16,730 nt of DNA from Psilocybe azurescens (lineage: Eukaryota > Basidiomycota > Agaricomycetes > Agaricales > Agrocybaceae), in contig JAJIRX010000351.1 in the NCBI GenBank assembly GCA_023853785.1, forward strand, positions 1-16,730, written 5' to 3'. Position numbers and translations under genes: made by a program. Shown one piece after another: positions 1 to 10,049 of this stretch (position 1 is the stretch's first letter; each line of letters begins with the position of its first letter). The notes below the pieces were generated by a model. The model was not told the origin of the DNA. It was given only the letters and a program-made list of their open reading frames with translations, and did no database searches.

Positions 1-192
1 GTCCTCGTCCTCGGTCGGTCAACCTCTGTCGCGTCAGGTTGGCTGTCGCCTGGCTCCGACCGACGAGGTGGTGGTGGTGGTAGTCGGAAGAAAGGTTGGG
101 GTCGTCCATTTGATGGTTGTCGTGCCGATCGGCCGATGCCGGGCACGTGTGAGCTCCGTCATGTTCTTGTGAAATTTGACCCCATGGACTGA
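1..192 (+). other. GC- and CpG-rich edge with a possible 3' coding end
   Basis: An open plus frame runs from the first base to a TGA at 190-192, 63 codons with a run of five glycines near residue 25 and many Arg and Asp residues. The opposite strand is also open over 34-225, so openness alone proves little. What stands out is composition: 18 CpG dinucleotides lie in the first 158 bases, then none until 1355. This could be the last exon of a host gene cut by the window edge, or a hypomethylated GC-rich spacer. I do not recognise a protein family. Confidence 0.25.
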
Positions 193-353
193 ACAAAATA
201 CAAAATTGTATCCATAGGGAGGCATTGCTCCCTAGTGTATTTAACTATTGTTTCATTTAACTGTCATTTATTTCCATTGATTTTAGTCTTTTTATTTTTG
301 CAATTAATATTAATAACTAATGATCATACTTTGGATATTGTGTTAATTATTGC

Positions 354-660
354 ATCCAGTGGACTCCAGTGGATTCAACTGGACTGTGCTAATAAATATA
401 TTATTTGTTGTTGTTCAGTGAATATTTAAGCCCCAGTCCAGTGGACTCCAGTGGACTCCAGTGGACTTGACTGGACTCATAATCCACTGGACTGAGACTG
501 GACTGAAAATTTGGCAGGAGTCCAGTGCAGTCCAGTGGACTCCAGTGGACTGCAGTCCAGTTCCAGTCCAGTGGACTGGACAATCTGTCAGCCAGTTTGG
601 CTGGACAGAGAGTCCAGTGGAGTCCAGTGGAGTCCACTGGAGTCCACTGGAGTCCATATG
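354..660. repeat. Decamer satellite in both orientations (fold-back array)
   Basis: Units close to TCCAGTGGAC recur at 354-398 and then almost continuously from 433 to 660, with a 10-base period in places. The unit appears as itself and as its reverse complement. The block at 610-655 has two units in one orientation followed by two in the other, forming a near-perfect dyad. Because 10 is not a multiple of 3, the array gives a repeating ten-residue peptide in all frames and contains few stops, which creates overlapping open frames on both strands that are not genes. Likely a satellite or the subterminal repeat block of a transposon. Confidence 0.9.
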
Positions 661-1343
661 GATTGTGTGGGGAAAGGAAAGACCTCCAATAATGCACTGT
701 TAATGAACAAAAATATGTATGAATGAATATGTGTACAAAGATTTAAATGAACCAGCAGTCCCACAGCCAAACAGCTGCAAGGCACTATTGCATTTGCTTA
801 CTATATTCCAACACCCACTGTTTTTGAGGGTGGGCACATAATTCAAAGGAAACCTGTAGATGATCTTGTAACTCATCACATAATTGATATGTTTTACATC
901 ATACAAAGAGCCTTTGTATTTTGAATACAAATCAATCCTGAAGGTTATTTAATATTTGAGCTACAAGTTGGCTAACAAAGGAATTTTGTATTTAAAATAA
1001 TAATTCATATTCAAAGGTCCTTTGAAGATTCCCCTGAATTTAAAATAAAAATCCCTTTGAAGAAAGGTATGTAGATAAAATATTTGGGTGCCAAAGAGGT
1101 GTCCCAAATTTAATATATAGTGGGCTCTACAAACTCACTTTGCATTTAAAATATTAGATGTCTTACAAAGTTCCTGTGTAGATTGACATACATGTAAAAT
1201 CTTATGCTAAATTCAAGTTTCCCTTCCATAAAAATATGTTTTGCAATCTTTAAAATCAATCTGTATTTGATATATCTTACAACCATAATTTAACTACTTC
1301 AAAGGTCACCTGAACATCAAAATTCCTGACATGTTATTAATGC
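661..1343. other. Gene-free AT-rich stretch with degenerate repeats
   Basis: No credible coding frame is seen. From about 895 to 1320 there are loosely repeated blocks combining a TTCAAAGG or CTTTGAAG core with a TATTTAAAATAA-like stretch, for example near 905-925, 985-1030, 1035-1065, 1140-1175 and 1300-1325. They are too diverged to set a period by eye. The stretch contains no CpG. Confidence 0.4.
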
Positions 1344-1466
1344 CCTGTCAGAACCGGCAAACCATGGTTAACCACGGTTTGCTATTTATAACTGCAGTTA
1401 CTAAACCACAGGTATATTTAACAGACAGTCACGGGTATGAACCGGTTTTTACCGATCCATGACAGG
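1344..1466. mobile_element. Short palindromic, MITE-like element
   Basis: The segment begins CCTGTCA and ends TGACAGG, and the similarity continues inward imperfectly for about 25 bases. The interior holds small palindromes (AACCATGGTT, GGTTAACC) and several CGG or CCG motifs, resembling the ends of hAT-type elements. It carries at least five CpGs, unlike its CpG-free left flank, so it may be younger or less methylated. The Helitron coding homology stops within a few bases of its right end. I could not find a clear target-site duplication, so element status is inference. Confidence 0.5.
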
Positions 1467-3000
1467 CCTTAAGCATCTCTTTCATTTTTGCATGAAAGAC
1501 TCTGACCACCAAATCTGGACAGTCAAAAGGCTGTTGTCCAGGAAGAAGTGCCTCTTTGATTTCTGGCCAGCTTGGGTTGGCAGTAGCAGTGATAAATAAA
1601 TCAGCTCCATGAAAATAGCAATTGATAGCAAGAGCATCTTGGCAGTTCTGAATCATGTTTCGTGTGCTTCCAGCAAAGAAGAGGGCAAAATAATCCTTTG
1701 GCCAACATTTGCACCTTCAGCATTAGGATCAGCTGCAATAGCATCCATAAGACCTTGACGTGTATCATTTCTGAACTTCTGCTGATTTTGTCTAACCCAC
1801 TGTAATCTGTTTTGCTCTGAAGCTGCCCAACAGTCTACAATGAATTCCTGAAGAAGTTTTTGTGCCAAAAACAAATGTTGAGATTCATTTGTTTCTTCCC
1901 TTGGATGAAGATGATAACAGAAATATTCTGTTTGTGAGATGTATTTTCGCTTTTTGGCTGTGGAGCTTCAATAGCATCCTCATCCTGATCCTCATTAGGA
2001 GCCAGCTCAGCGGCTGGAGGATCATCATCAATTTCTGCAGCCTCATTAAAAGGAATGTTAGGATGCCAGCCTAACTGCCCAGTTGGAAAAGAAGAACATA
2101 ATGAAGTGGAAGATAAGGGGATGCAGTTCACTGATTGTTTCCAGCCTTTCTCCAGCTCTTCATCTCAGGACAATATCTCTGCCATTGGGATATACTTCAT
2201 CGCCATCTCCAGGAAGGATTATAGCCACTTCATTAGATCCAGCTGATGGTTCATTATAGCGTCTGTGATCAGTTTCTTGTTCATAGTGAAGAGCAATTGT
2301 GCATTGCTGATCTATAGGCATGTTATGTGTTACTTCAAATGCCTGTTTATACAGCTGTACACCTGAATGAGAATGATGTAGCATGTCCTGAAGAATACTC
2401 ATGGTGGTTCTATCCAGCCCAGAGTTTGCAGGATGATGCATACAGAAATTGAGAGCTTCAACAGGATCAAAATATATAGCTGAGCATATAAAGGTGTAAC
2501 ACCAATCTGAGGAAGAAGAGATCCAGCTCGATGTGTTAACCTTCCTTGGACTTTGAATACATAAGGTCCAGGCCTATTGTTAATTGCATGGTCAACAGTG
2601 ACTCCCAATGAGGTCATGGCTAAAGCATTGTTGTACTGCTGAATATGATTATGGAAGTTTTTGGATTGGGGATCATTATTCCTAAGTAAAGCATCTAATT
2701 CTCGTGGAGGATTTTTCAGCTTTGGAAGAACAATTTTCCCACTAAAGCAGCACATTCCAAATATAGGAATATCTTTGCTTGAACTAAGACACTCAATCAT
2801 CCAGTGCAAAGCACCACAGTTTACACACTTAACATCCATTTTTCCCAAATTATGGACAGGCCAATCACAGCTAAAGGGCTGTTGTGCAATGGGAGGTGGA
2901 AGTGGAAGTGGTGCAGGAAAAACAGGGAGGGTGGCTGAAAAGGCACAGGAAGCACTGGAGGAGGAGGAGGAAGAGGCATAGGAATCACTGGAGGAAGTAT

Positions 3001-3072
3001 CTATTTTCTCATTAATATTATATTTAAAATCATAAAAACTTAAAAACATATAGGAAAAGGTTGAGCACAAAC
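3001..3072 (-). other. Probable intron in the Helitron gene
   Basis: The AT-rich gap between two Pro-rich coding segments ends in AG (minus-strand reading, complement of 3001-3002). A donor GTTTGT at 3072 gives a 72-base intron that keeps the Pro-rich frame on both sides. A donor GTTTTT at 3047 gives 47 bases, closer to the hAT introns in this window, but does not keep that frame without another shift. Choice of donor is unresolved. Confidence 0.4.
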
Positions 3073-3090
3073 ATGAAATCCACCTTGTTG

Positions 3091-3336
3091 TGGTGGTAAA
3101 GGAGCTGGTGGAACAGCTACTAAAAGTTGAGCCAAATTTGCAGGCAAATTGTTATACTGAATTTCATTAAATATAACAGGCTGGGGAACAGGTGCAGGTG
3201 CAGGTGCAGGAACAGGAGCAGGATGAACACGATGGCTACCTCATGGTGGTAAAGGAGCTGGTGGAACAGCTGCTAAAAGCTGAGCCAAATTTGCAGGTAA
3301 ATTATTATACTGAATTCCATTAAACATAATAGGCTG
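3091..3336 (-). repeat. Tandem 153-bp duplication inside the Helitron N-terminus
   Basis: The 93-base blocks 3091-3183 and 3244-3336 are nearly identical, with about ten differences, and are offset by 153 bases, exactly 51 codons. Both encode a peptide like FNGIQYNNLPANLAQLL followed by an Ala/Pro stretch. The spacer encodes PAPVPAPAPAPVPQP. The in-frame TGA at 3241-3243 falls between the copies and looks like a decayed CGA. Confidence 0.9.
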
Positions 3337-3639
3337 AAAAAGAGGAGCAGCAGTAGCAGGAGGAACAGGAACAGGCACAGGAATAACAGGAATAGCAGGA
3401 GGAATAGCAGGAACAGCAGGAACAGCAGCAGGAACAGTAGGAACAGCAGCTAAAAGATCAGGAATTTCAAATCTTAGTGGTTCAATATGGGGCATTTGAT
3501 CATGACATGGGGTGCAACGGGCTTGGGGGCTTTCTAAAGCACGGGCATCACGTTCAGATCTCTGTGCAGCAATACAAACATGGTGTGGAGTATTTGGAGG
3601 AGTTTCAGGCCTATACAAATACTGATCAGCATGCTTTCT

Positions 3640-4000
3640 AAATTAATTAATGTTAAATAATACATACATGATCCAGAAGTTTTATTTGAATAGCACAATC
3701 ACCACCACTATCAAATCCACACACAAAAAAGAAGGGGGGGTAGGGTTCTGCAAAAGATGTGAAAAATCAGTCAGGATGGTTATTAGACTTATTACTCACC
3801 AAAAGAACACAGAAAATAGACTGTGTAGAAGTTAGAACAGTCATAAATGAGATATAAGGGCTTACATTGTTTATTTCAAAAGGCATCGCAGCACAGGCCC
3901 CAAAACACAATGGCGTGCTTAATAATGCTTGGTCATGCTTAAGTAATTTGCTCCTTCCTTTTTTGAAAATTCTTAGTCATTGAGCTCTCTTATATTATAG
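3640..4000. other. Gene-free AT-rich stretch
   Basis: Nothing recognisable is encoded. On the minus strand there is a GTATGT-to-TTTAG segment of 30 bases just upstream of the Helitron frame (about 3640-3669) that resembles an intron but is shorter than usual. Around 3915-3945 the phrase TGCTTAATAATGCTTGG contains short internal repeats. Confidence 0.4.
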
Positions 4001-4130
4001 ATTATGAGAAATTCTGACTGGATTCTGACCAGTTCCGAGTGGGTCCAAGTGGATTCCGATCGGATTCCAACCAGTTCCAACCAGTTCCAATCAGTTCCGA
4101 CTGGGTCCAAGCGGTTTCAAGTGGTACCCA
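4001..4130. repeat. Second decamer-periodic array, diverged
   Basis: From about 4012 to 4128 the sequence repeats every 10 to 11 bases around TTCCAACCAG or TTCCAAGTGG, best seen at 4066-4100. The unit resembles the TCCAGTGGAC satellite at 354-660 (shared TCCA and AGTGG cores), but this copy is more varied and retains several CpGs. The 88-codon open frame here is a by-product of the repeat. Confidence 0.75.
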
Positions 4131-4440
4131 TGGGGCACTGTAAAGTACTGCCTTGTAAGAGCCAAGGTCATTTCTTAAGAGTTTCTTCTTTGCATGGGAC
4201 TAATAGTATGATCAATGGAGCAGGCAATCACTTTGGACACTTGGTTAGGGCTGCTTTGATAGCTGTGTAGGAAACTAAAGGTAGTCTTTGATTCGTAGCA
4301 CTGATTAATAGGCCACACTACACCTTAGTTAGTTTGTAAGGTCTATTACTCTTGTTGGCCCACTAGGAAGTAAAGCCTCAAAGCCTAATAGTCTGGTGTA
4401 TCTCCTACCCTTCACTAGTATAATGTACTAGTTTATTACA
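4131..4440. other. Gene-free stretch
   Basis: No supported coding signal is seen. The right end, TTTATTACAG, is a plausible splice acceptor for the coding remnant that starts at 4441. Confidence 0.3.
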
Positions 4441-4842
4441 GATAACAATCGCAAAAATAAGGGCCTCTGTGTCTCACTATGAATTGTAAGCTCAGAATGG
4501 TTTACACCCTTTCACCATGTAGTGCATTTTCGTGGGGACTACCAATCTGCTCGAAATGTAGTCAACCTTATACTTGGGCATGTTGCATTGGACACCATGC
4601 TTTGTATTCAGAAAGAATTGGTCCTTGACAAGAAAATGATACCCGAGACTATGGCAGGCAGAGAGCTATGACACACCCTTCAAGAAATACTTGAGATGCA
4701 AAGGCAGATGGTGGCAGCTGAAGGGGACACAGCGGCAGGAGGTCAAGCCCCACAGGATATCAAGAAGAAAGTGGATGAGATCAACAAAAGATCATGGCAC
4801 TCTTGAAGCAGATTCAAGAGCTACAAATTCCCCTTTCAACAC
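4441..4842 (+). pseudogene. Unknown protein remnant with C-terminal coiled coil
   Basis: One plus frame reads from 4441 to about 4790 with only two interruptions, both TGA (4480-4482, 4669-4671). It includes a segment rich in ordered hydrophobics (GDYQSARNVVNLILGHVALD, 4546-4605) and then a charged heptad-like stretch (HTLQEILEMQRQMVAAEG, from 4672; DIKKKVDEINK, near 4758). An A run at 4786-4789 shifts the frame; after it the helix continues as IMALLKQIQELQ. The two TGAs would restore arginine if they were CGA. I do not recognise the family. A transposon-associated protein is likely from context, but that is inference. Confidence 0.45.
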
Positions 4843-5980
4843 AATTCCATAGAGCTTTAGGCCTCTGAATATGATATTTAGCAATAGTTCTTAACATAGT
4901 GTTCATAGATAATATTTTTATTGGAACTGAGCAATGCTGGTGCATAGCAAGGAGACATGCTATGACTTTATCAAATGAGGAGTCACAAATAACCTGGCAT
5001 CCTGACCAGCGGGCCAAACACCCACCAAACAACTGACAGTCTGAAACATTATCTCCACATGGATCCATACAGTAGAGGCAACATGACATAGTGCAGCAGG
5101 AGGGGGTGTAGATGCAGGTGTGTGGAAGTTGGGAAGTGGAGGTGAGGAGGGTGAATATGGGTTGTATGATGAGGGGTCTACTGCTGGTTTCCAGAATCTT
5201 GCAGAATGTTCACATCTGTTGTATGCTATCTCATAAATTTTGTGGTTACCATGAGTCATTGTTGTTACAGTAGGCAGCAGCAGCATTGTGAGACGTGTAG
5301 ATGTGAACCAGCACGAATAATGAGTGAGGTAGTGCGGTGAGTAATGTCACTGAGGGAGATGGTCATTGTATTATTAGAGGGAAGGAGAAGGAATGGGTGT
5401 TGCACCAGAGAGGCACGAGATGAGCAATGAATGCTGCTGCAGCTGTGAGGTGGATGAGGAATTGGCAGCAGTTTGTGAAGTAATTTCATCAACAGATGTG
5501 AGGGAATGACAAGTGTTTGACACTTGTACTCCATTGAAGAGAGGGTGGGAAGAGACTGGGGACTGAGGAAGCAAGAACAAACGAAGTGCACAGTGCACGG
5601 TGGATGTACTAGTTCCAATGCTACCGTCTGCTAGGGCATTTGGTTAAAGGAGAACATCTAGCTGTTGTGGGTCATGAGCAGAGGGTGTGCAATATGTAGG
5701 GGTAGAAGTTAATCAGCTCATGAGGAGAGAGGGAGGTTAAAAATGAGAACAGAAAGAGGATGGGGAATGGGTCGCAAATACCTGCAGACCACAGCAAGGC
5801 AGGACAGAAGATGAGGAGGAGTGTTGCAATGAGTTGGACAATGTATGTGAGTAAATTCATGCTGTTGAAAGGGGGGTTTAGCTGACATGCAAGGGAAGTC
5901 AAGATTTCCTACGCACCTTGTGGGTCTCCCTCTCAGAATCTCCCCTTTTCCCCACGTCCTCCTCACCGGCTGCACCCTTC
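4814..5980 (-). pseudogene. Weak minus-strand Ser/Pro-rich coding remnants
   Basis: Several minus frames look mildly protein-like but never join. They are a Cys-rich segment (DNVSDCQLFGGCLARWSGC, near 5055-5000), a Pro-rich segment (SYNPYSPSSPPLPNFHTP, near 5165-5115), a Ser/Thr/Gln-rich segment (TSQTAANSSSTSQLQQ, near 5490-5440), and a segment near 5975-5720. Base composition is richer in G on the plus strand than the flanks. I recognise no family and cannot fix exons. It could be an old degraded gene or chance frames in a compositionally skewed stretch. Confidence 0.25.
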
Positions 5981-5989
5981 AACTCTGGC

Positions 5990-7920
5990 CCATCTATTTC
6001 TTGGCCATAGATCTTCCATTTGAAAGGCAGCCATGAAATTGTTAGTTTTTGTGATTAAACACTTTGTTTCTAATGTTCTACACTTGATATTTGGACTTGT
6101 ACAAATGGACACTTAGTTAGAATTCGCTCTTTTCGGTGTTTTTGCACACTGTTCTGTTAATAACTTTTGTAGAGTAAAGTTATTCAAATTCTGATCACTG
6201 ATCCGGAATCCCCTCGTTGAGACGGTTCCGGTGATATATAATTTGTCACGTAATTATAGGTTTGGTGTTTTGACACAATATTGTGGACACCTATAGTCAT
6301 GCCTCACCATTTTTAGACACTTAGCCATGTAAAAGACCAGTATTCCTACTATGTCTGAGGAAACAAAGACACTAGAACAAGATTTGGAGTCTACAGAAGC
6401 AATTTACTATTTTCACTCATACTTGTCATTGTTGCGCATTTGAGATTTGACTCTATTGTTACTCATCAGTATAGCTACTGATTTGTGCATTATTGTCTAT
6501 TTCTAACAACTTCCTGGACAGAGTATTTGATCAGTCTAAGCCATTACAGTTGAAATTGCATCTTCCAACCAGCTATTTACCTCACACATGACAGGACTTT
6601 TTCTAGAGCCACAGGCAGAAACCTACAGGACTGTGGATGGCAATGTGTCCACTATTGAACTAGTGAGTTAGAATGTTTTGGATAACACAGCTTGGACCCA
6701 AAAATGAATTGTCAGATCAGTCAGTTTTTATGATTCCCCTGTATAGGTGCTGCTGAACCTGTACTGGGAATCCATCTAAACATACAGAGCCATACAGGAA
6801 TAGAGTCTTTGTTCAGACTGACTGAATGTCAGTCATTTTCATTCTGAAAATAGGATGCCTTGAGGCAAGTGTCTGTACAAATAAATCAAGCCATCTGTCA
6901 AACTAAGATAAACTGATCTCTCTGATAATTTCTGGTAAGCCTGATGAGCCATCAGATCTCAGACCCCAAATGCTGTGTCAAAATGCCTATAACTCCTGTC
7001 ACTTGGCACCTTAGGCTATAGTTAGCTAGTCTCTTGTAGACAGCCTTCAATATAATGTGAACATGTGTGTGTGTGATGTTCATGATTACATGGAGTTTTT
7101 GTCACGCCCTCCAAACTGTGTCAGGAAATGCTTATGTAAAGTGCGGAATTCTAAGTTATTTTGTCCTCAGTTTAATGCCACAATGGAAATTTTTTTCACA
7201 AAATTAAGGAGATGAAGTTTATATAAGACCTCAATTTTTTGAATAGCAAAATTTAGGCAAATTGGATATAGTTTGAAAGAGGTAGCCAACTACTCTCCAG
7301 CCAAAGCCTGGGTCACATGTCTCTTTCCTGCACACAGATCCTCCATTTGAAAGTGACAACAAAATATTTTTCTTTCAGCATAGAGTTTAATTAGTATCAA
7401 AGCAGCTGAAATAATTCATTTTGTCTTCAAAATTAATTTCAATGACCCTGTTATTGCATTGAGTGAATGTGACAATATTCAAGCTTCACATATTATTACA
7501 TAAGCATTTTCTGACACAGTTTGAGGGTGCAACAAAAACAGAACTAATAATTAGTGGCAAGTTAACTGACTTGCCAAAAATTCACACATTTAAATACATG
7601 ACCTTGTGTACCCACTATTGGATCTATACCTTCTTTGCATGGCTGAGTGATGGTGCACATTTGGATATGTATAAAATTTCCTAGCAATCCTTGGTTGTGT
7701 AGAAAATGTACTTCATGGGCAATTCATGGGCATTCAATCACGGACACATGTCCAAGGTCTTGAGCAAATAACTTGCTTTGAACTTGCTGTTTCTTTTGCA
7801 TTTCTTATAATTGTTTTACTTGTAATTGATAGGGCCACTAAACTAACTTAGAGCTTGCACAAATCGTTACATGGTAATAACAGATGTCTAAACTCTGTGC
7901 ATGAGCATGGGTCTCCTCTT
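5990..7920. other. Long gene-poor AT-rich stretch
   Basis: No family is recognised. A short open frame MSEETKTLEQDLESTEAIYY (ATG at 6351, TGA at 6441-6443, 30 codons) is charged at its start and could be the first exon of something lost. The segment 6130-6250 has a few CpGs and a distinct texture from its surroundings, but I cannot define LTR ends for it. From 6441 to 7740 only two CpGs occur. Confidence 0.35.
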
Positions 7921-8688
7921 ATATATACATGATTCAACTCTGAGTATGTATATACATGTCTTCAGAAATTTAGCTCACTCATTCTGCTTTGGAGTATTCA
8001 AGACTGATTTATTATGCCCTCTAACTGTGGTATATTGCAAAATAACTGCCCAAATGCCCACAAAAGAAGCACCTGAGGCATCTGTTAAGGGGACTTTGAG
8101 AACTTATTTTAATGCCACATGGAGACTGCCAAAATTAACTTGATTGCAGGCAGCAACAGGATTGTTCACATAGTACATTGGTCATTTATCAACTGCTAAA
8201 TTTCTATTCAAAATTTCTAGAGCTCATGCCATATCTCCAAGCCAGTCTAAATAGGTTAAGTCTTAAGTTTGCATGAATACAAAGTCATGACATAAATACA
8301 TTGAATCAGTGGGTTAGTAAGGATTTCAAGTATATAATCTCACTGCTCTGGATCCATTTATTGTGGTGTGCATGAATACCCCTTTATCCAAGGCAACAAT
8401 ATCAATAGACAAAGGGGATGAAAGATTGTATGGGTCTCACTCAGGGTCTGCATATCTAATCATTCCCAATTCAGACAATAGCAAATAGCAACAGTCACCA
8501 AGTGCCATGAGAATGAGTTATCCTCAAAGTCCCCTCAATGGATGCCTCAGGCACCTCTTTTTGGGGCATTTGGGCAGTAATTTTGTGATATATTACAGTT
8601 AAAAAGCATAATAAACAGTCTTGGATACTCCAAAGTAGAATGAGTGAGCTAAATTTCTGAAGACATACTCACAATCATGTATATATGT
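7921..8688. repeat. Long inverted repeat (fold-back) with about 200-bp arms
   Basis: The left arm (7921-8127) and right arm (8492-8688) are reverse complements at roughly 80-90%, separated by a 364-base loop. The best block is 7958-8015 against 8610-8665. Both arms can be read, on opposite strands, as a peptide like KITAQMPxKExPEAS followed by GTLR, so the repeat may be an inverted duplication of a coding fragment, or a fold-back transposon. No target duplication was found at the outer ends. Confidence 0.85.
8128..8491. other. Loop of the inverted repeat, no gene
   Basis: AT-rich spacer between the two arms with no supported coding frame or RNA structure. Confidence 0.4.
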
Positions 8689-9251
8689 GTGATGTGTGAT
8701 TTTTTTAGTGATTGGCCTGGCATACTCTGGTGCTAAGTGTCAATATTTGGATATTTTCAAGCTCTGCTTCACCTTTGAAGAAGGGGCTTGTACCCAGATG
8801 CCAAAAACCATTAGGACATTTGCAATTTAATTACCCAGCAACCACCTACTTGCTTTTCACAAAAATTTGACATGTTACTTATTCGATCTCAATACATCTT
8901 ATTCTCATTTTACTATTATTTTATTTTGCATTTTGAACCCTTGTTCAAGACCAACCATTACTACCTTCTCTCACCCCATATTCTGGACTCATAACATTGT
9001 TAATACATGCCATCCAGCCTCAAAAACAGTAGGTACTAATTTTACTGCAACACACCTTCTGTTAATTGGAAGCAACAAAATTTAACCAATAATAAACCCC
9101 AAGTGACTGAAAGAGGAGCACAGAAATGATGGCATCTACTTCCCAAGTTATTTATGAGTGCACTAATTTTGCATGTTTGGGGTACTTCACAACAGAATGT
9201 TGGAAGGCAGTCTGACAGTGATAGTATATAGATACTTTACAATTTTAATCT
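8689..9251. other. Gene-free AT-rich stretch
   Basis: No supported feature. The open frame at 8867-9085 has no recognisable content. Confidence 0.4.
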
Positions 9252-9590
9252 TCTGATGTAATCAGTGCAGAAAGGGATATAAAGCTGTGGAAATATGAGC
9301 TCAATAATGCAGAATGGGATATTGCAAAGCAATTAGTGGGTATACTTGAGGTGTGTTCTTATTTATATCAACTTTTTCCACTGGATAACAACTTTTTAGC
9401 TCTTAAAACATGCTACACTCTTTTTTCTTGAGCAATGCCAGACATCACAATGGTTATCCCTGTCATAGACCACTTGGATCAACACCCCACTATGAGTGCT
9501 CTCAATCTATCTCTACCGGCCTCCATCCACACAGCTGCTACCTTGGGCAAGTGTACTCTCAATAAGTACTATGTATATAATTAGATAACT
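9252..9590 (+). pseudogene. hAT transposase, C-terminal-half fragment
   Basis: This fragment belongs to the RNase H-fold transposase of basidiomycete hAT elements, the part beyond the central CDN block. The plus strand reads DVISAERDIKLWKYELN, then AEWDIAKQLVGILE up to 9350. After a 49-base intron it continues LLKHATLFF, then AMPDITMVIPVIDHLDQHP and LGKCTLNKYY. A T run at 9421-9426 causes a frameshift and a TGA (9429-9431) lies where the family normally has arginine. It ends near 9590 without the hAT dimerisation domain. It faces the minus-strand hAT piece that begins at 9593 and would be the next segment of the same protein if the orientation were reversed. Confidence 0.8.
9351..9399 (+). 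other. Spliceosomal intron in the hAT fragment
   Basis: GTGTGT to TTTTTAG, 49 bases, lies between GILE and LLKHATLFF in the same protein. Removing it joins the conserved segment in frame. Confidence 0.7.
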
Positions 9591-9996
9591 CACTTTGACT
9601 AACACCAAGTGCACAGGTTGAAGACTCTTATCCAATTCATCTCACTCTTCCTCTAACAGCCCCACATAAACATCCATCCATCCATCAATATTATCATCCT
9701 CATCTCCATCTTCACCACTCTCTCCTTCAAGTGATTGCTCCTCACATGAAATTCGGCCTCCTTGATGTCAAGATCAACTGCTAGTGCAGCCAACTCCTTG
9801 GCTGCATCATCCAACACCTCACTTGCCTGAGGCTTGGTATGTCAAACTGCTTTATGATGCTTTTTGTGACAAGGTTAAGAATGTGCATGAAGCACCATGT
9901 TCTATTTGCAGCATCTGGAAAGTTGTTGAGGAGGTCAGCCAGTTCTTTGATCATTTTAGCGTTATTTGATGTATTATCACATGTAATGCTGAGGAT

Positions 9997-10049
9997 CTGC
10001 ATATTTTGGTGAGTTTGACTATCTACAAGTTGTTGATTTGACAACTGAC
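9997..10049 (-). other. Intron in the hAT gene (53 bases)
   Basis: Minus strand GTCAGT to ATGCAG. Removing it joins ISDK directly to ILSITCDN, a conserved junction in this family. Confidence 0.85.

Larger units (their letters stand above)
1471..3618 (-). pseudogene. Helitron Rep/helicase protein, N-terminal part only
   Basis: Helitrons move by rolling-circle transposition using a Rep (HUH nuclease) plus helicase protein. Reading the minus strand in order: a Pro/Ala-rich N-terminus (3618-3241), a CVNCGALHW zinc-ribbon-like motif near 2835-2810, the conserved block around DHAINNRPGPYVFKVQGRL (near 2590-2530), then VILPGDGDEVYPNGRDIVLR-like (near 2215-2165), FPTGQLGWHPNIPFN (near 2085), EGANVGQRIILPSS (near 1720), and DALAINCYFHGADLFIT with LLPGQQPFDCPDLVVRVFHA (1650-1480). 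These match the Helitron helicase-like N domain of fungi. Homology ends before the HUH and tyrosine motifs, so the catalytic Rep core and the whole helicase are absent. Six frameshifts lie at A/T runs (2938-2941, 2469-2472, 2115-2116, 2087-2090, 1951-1955, 1675-1677), and two TGA codons (3241-3243, 2160-2162) sit in good frame. No ATG is seen at the 5' end: an in-frame TAA lies just upstream beside a possible splice acceptor. Confidence 0.9.

Noticed and set aside
401..726. Four overlapping open frames on both strands
   Set aside because: They are produced by the decamer satellite, which contains few stops in any frame. The peptides are just the repeat translated.
2661..2981. 106-codon plus-strand open frame
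   Set aside because: It is antisense to the conserved Helitron block and ends in a Glu run that is the complement of the Pro/Ser-rich region.
3640..3669. 30-base intron upstream of the Helitron frame
   Set aside because: It has GTATGT and TTTAG ends but is too short for the usual fungal minimum, and no upstream exon is recognisable.
6120..6260. Possible solo LTR with a gag start at 6351
   Set aside because: No second copy, no matched TG...CA ends, no target duplication and no primer-binding site that I can identify.
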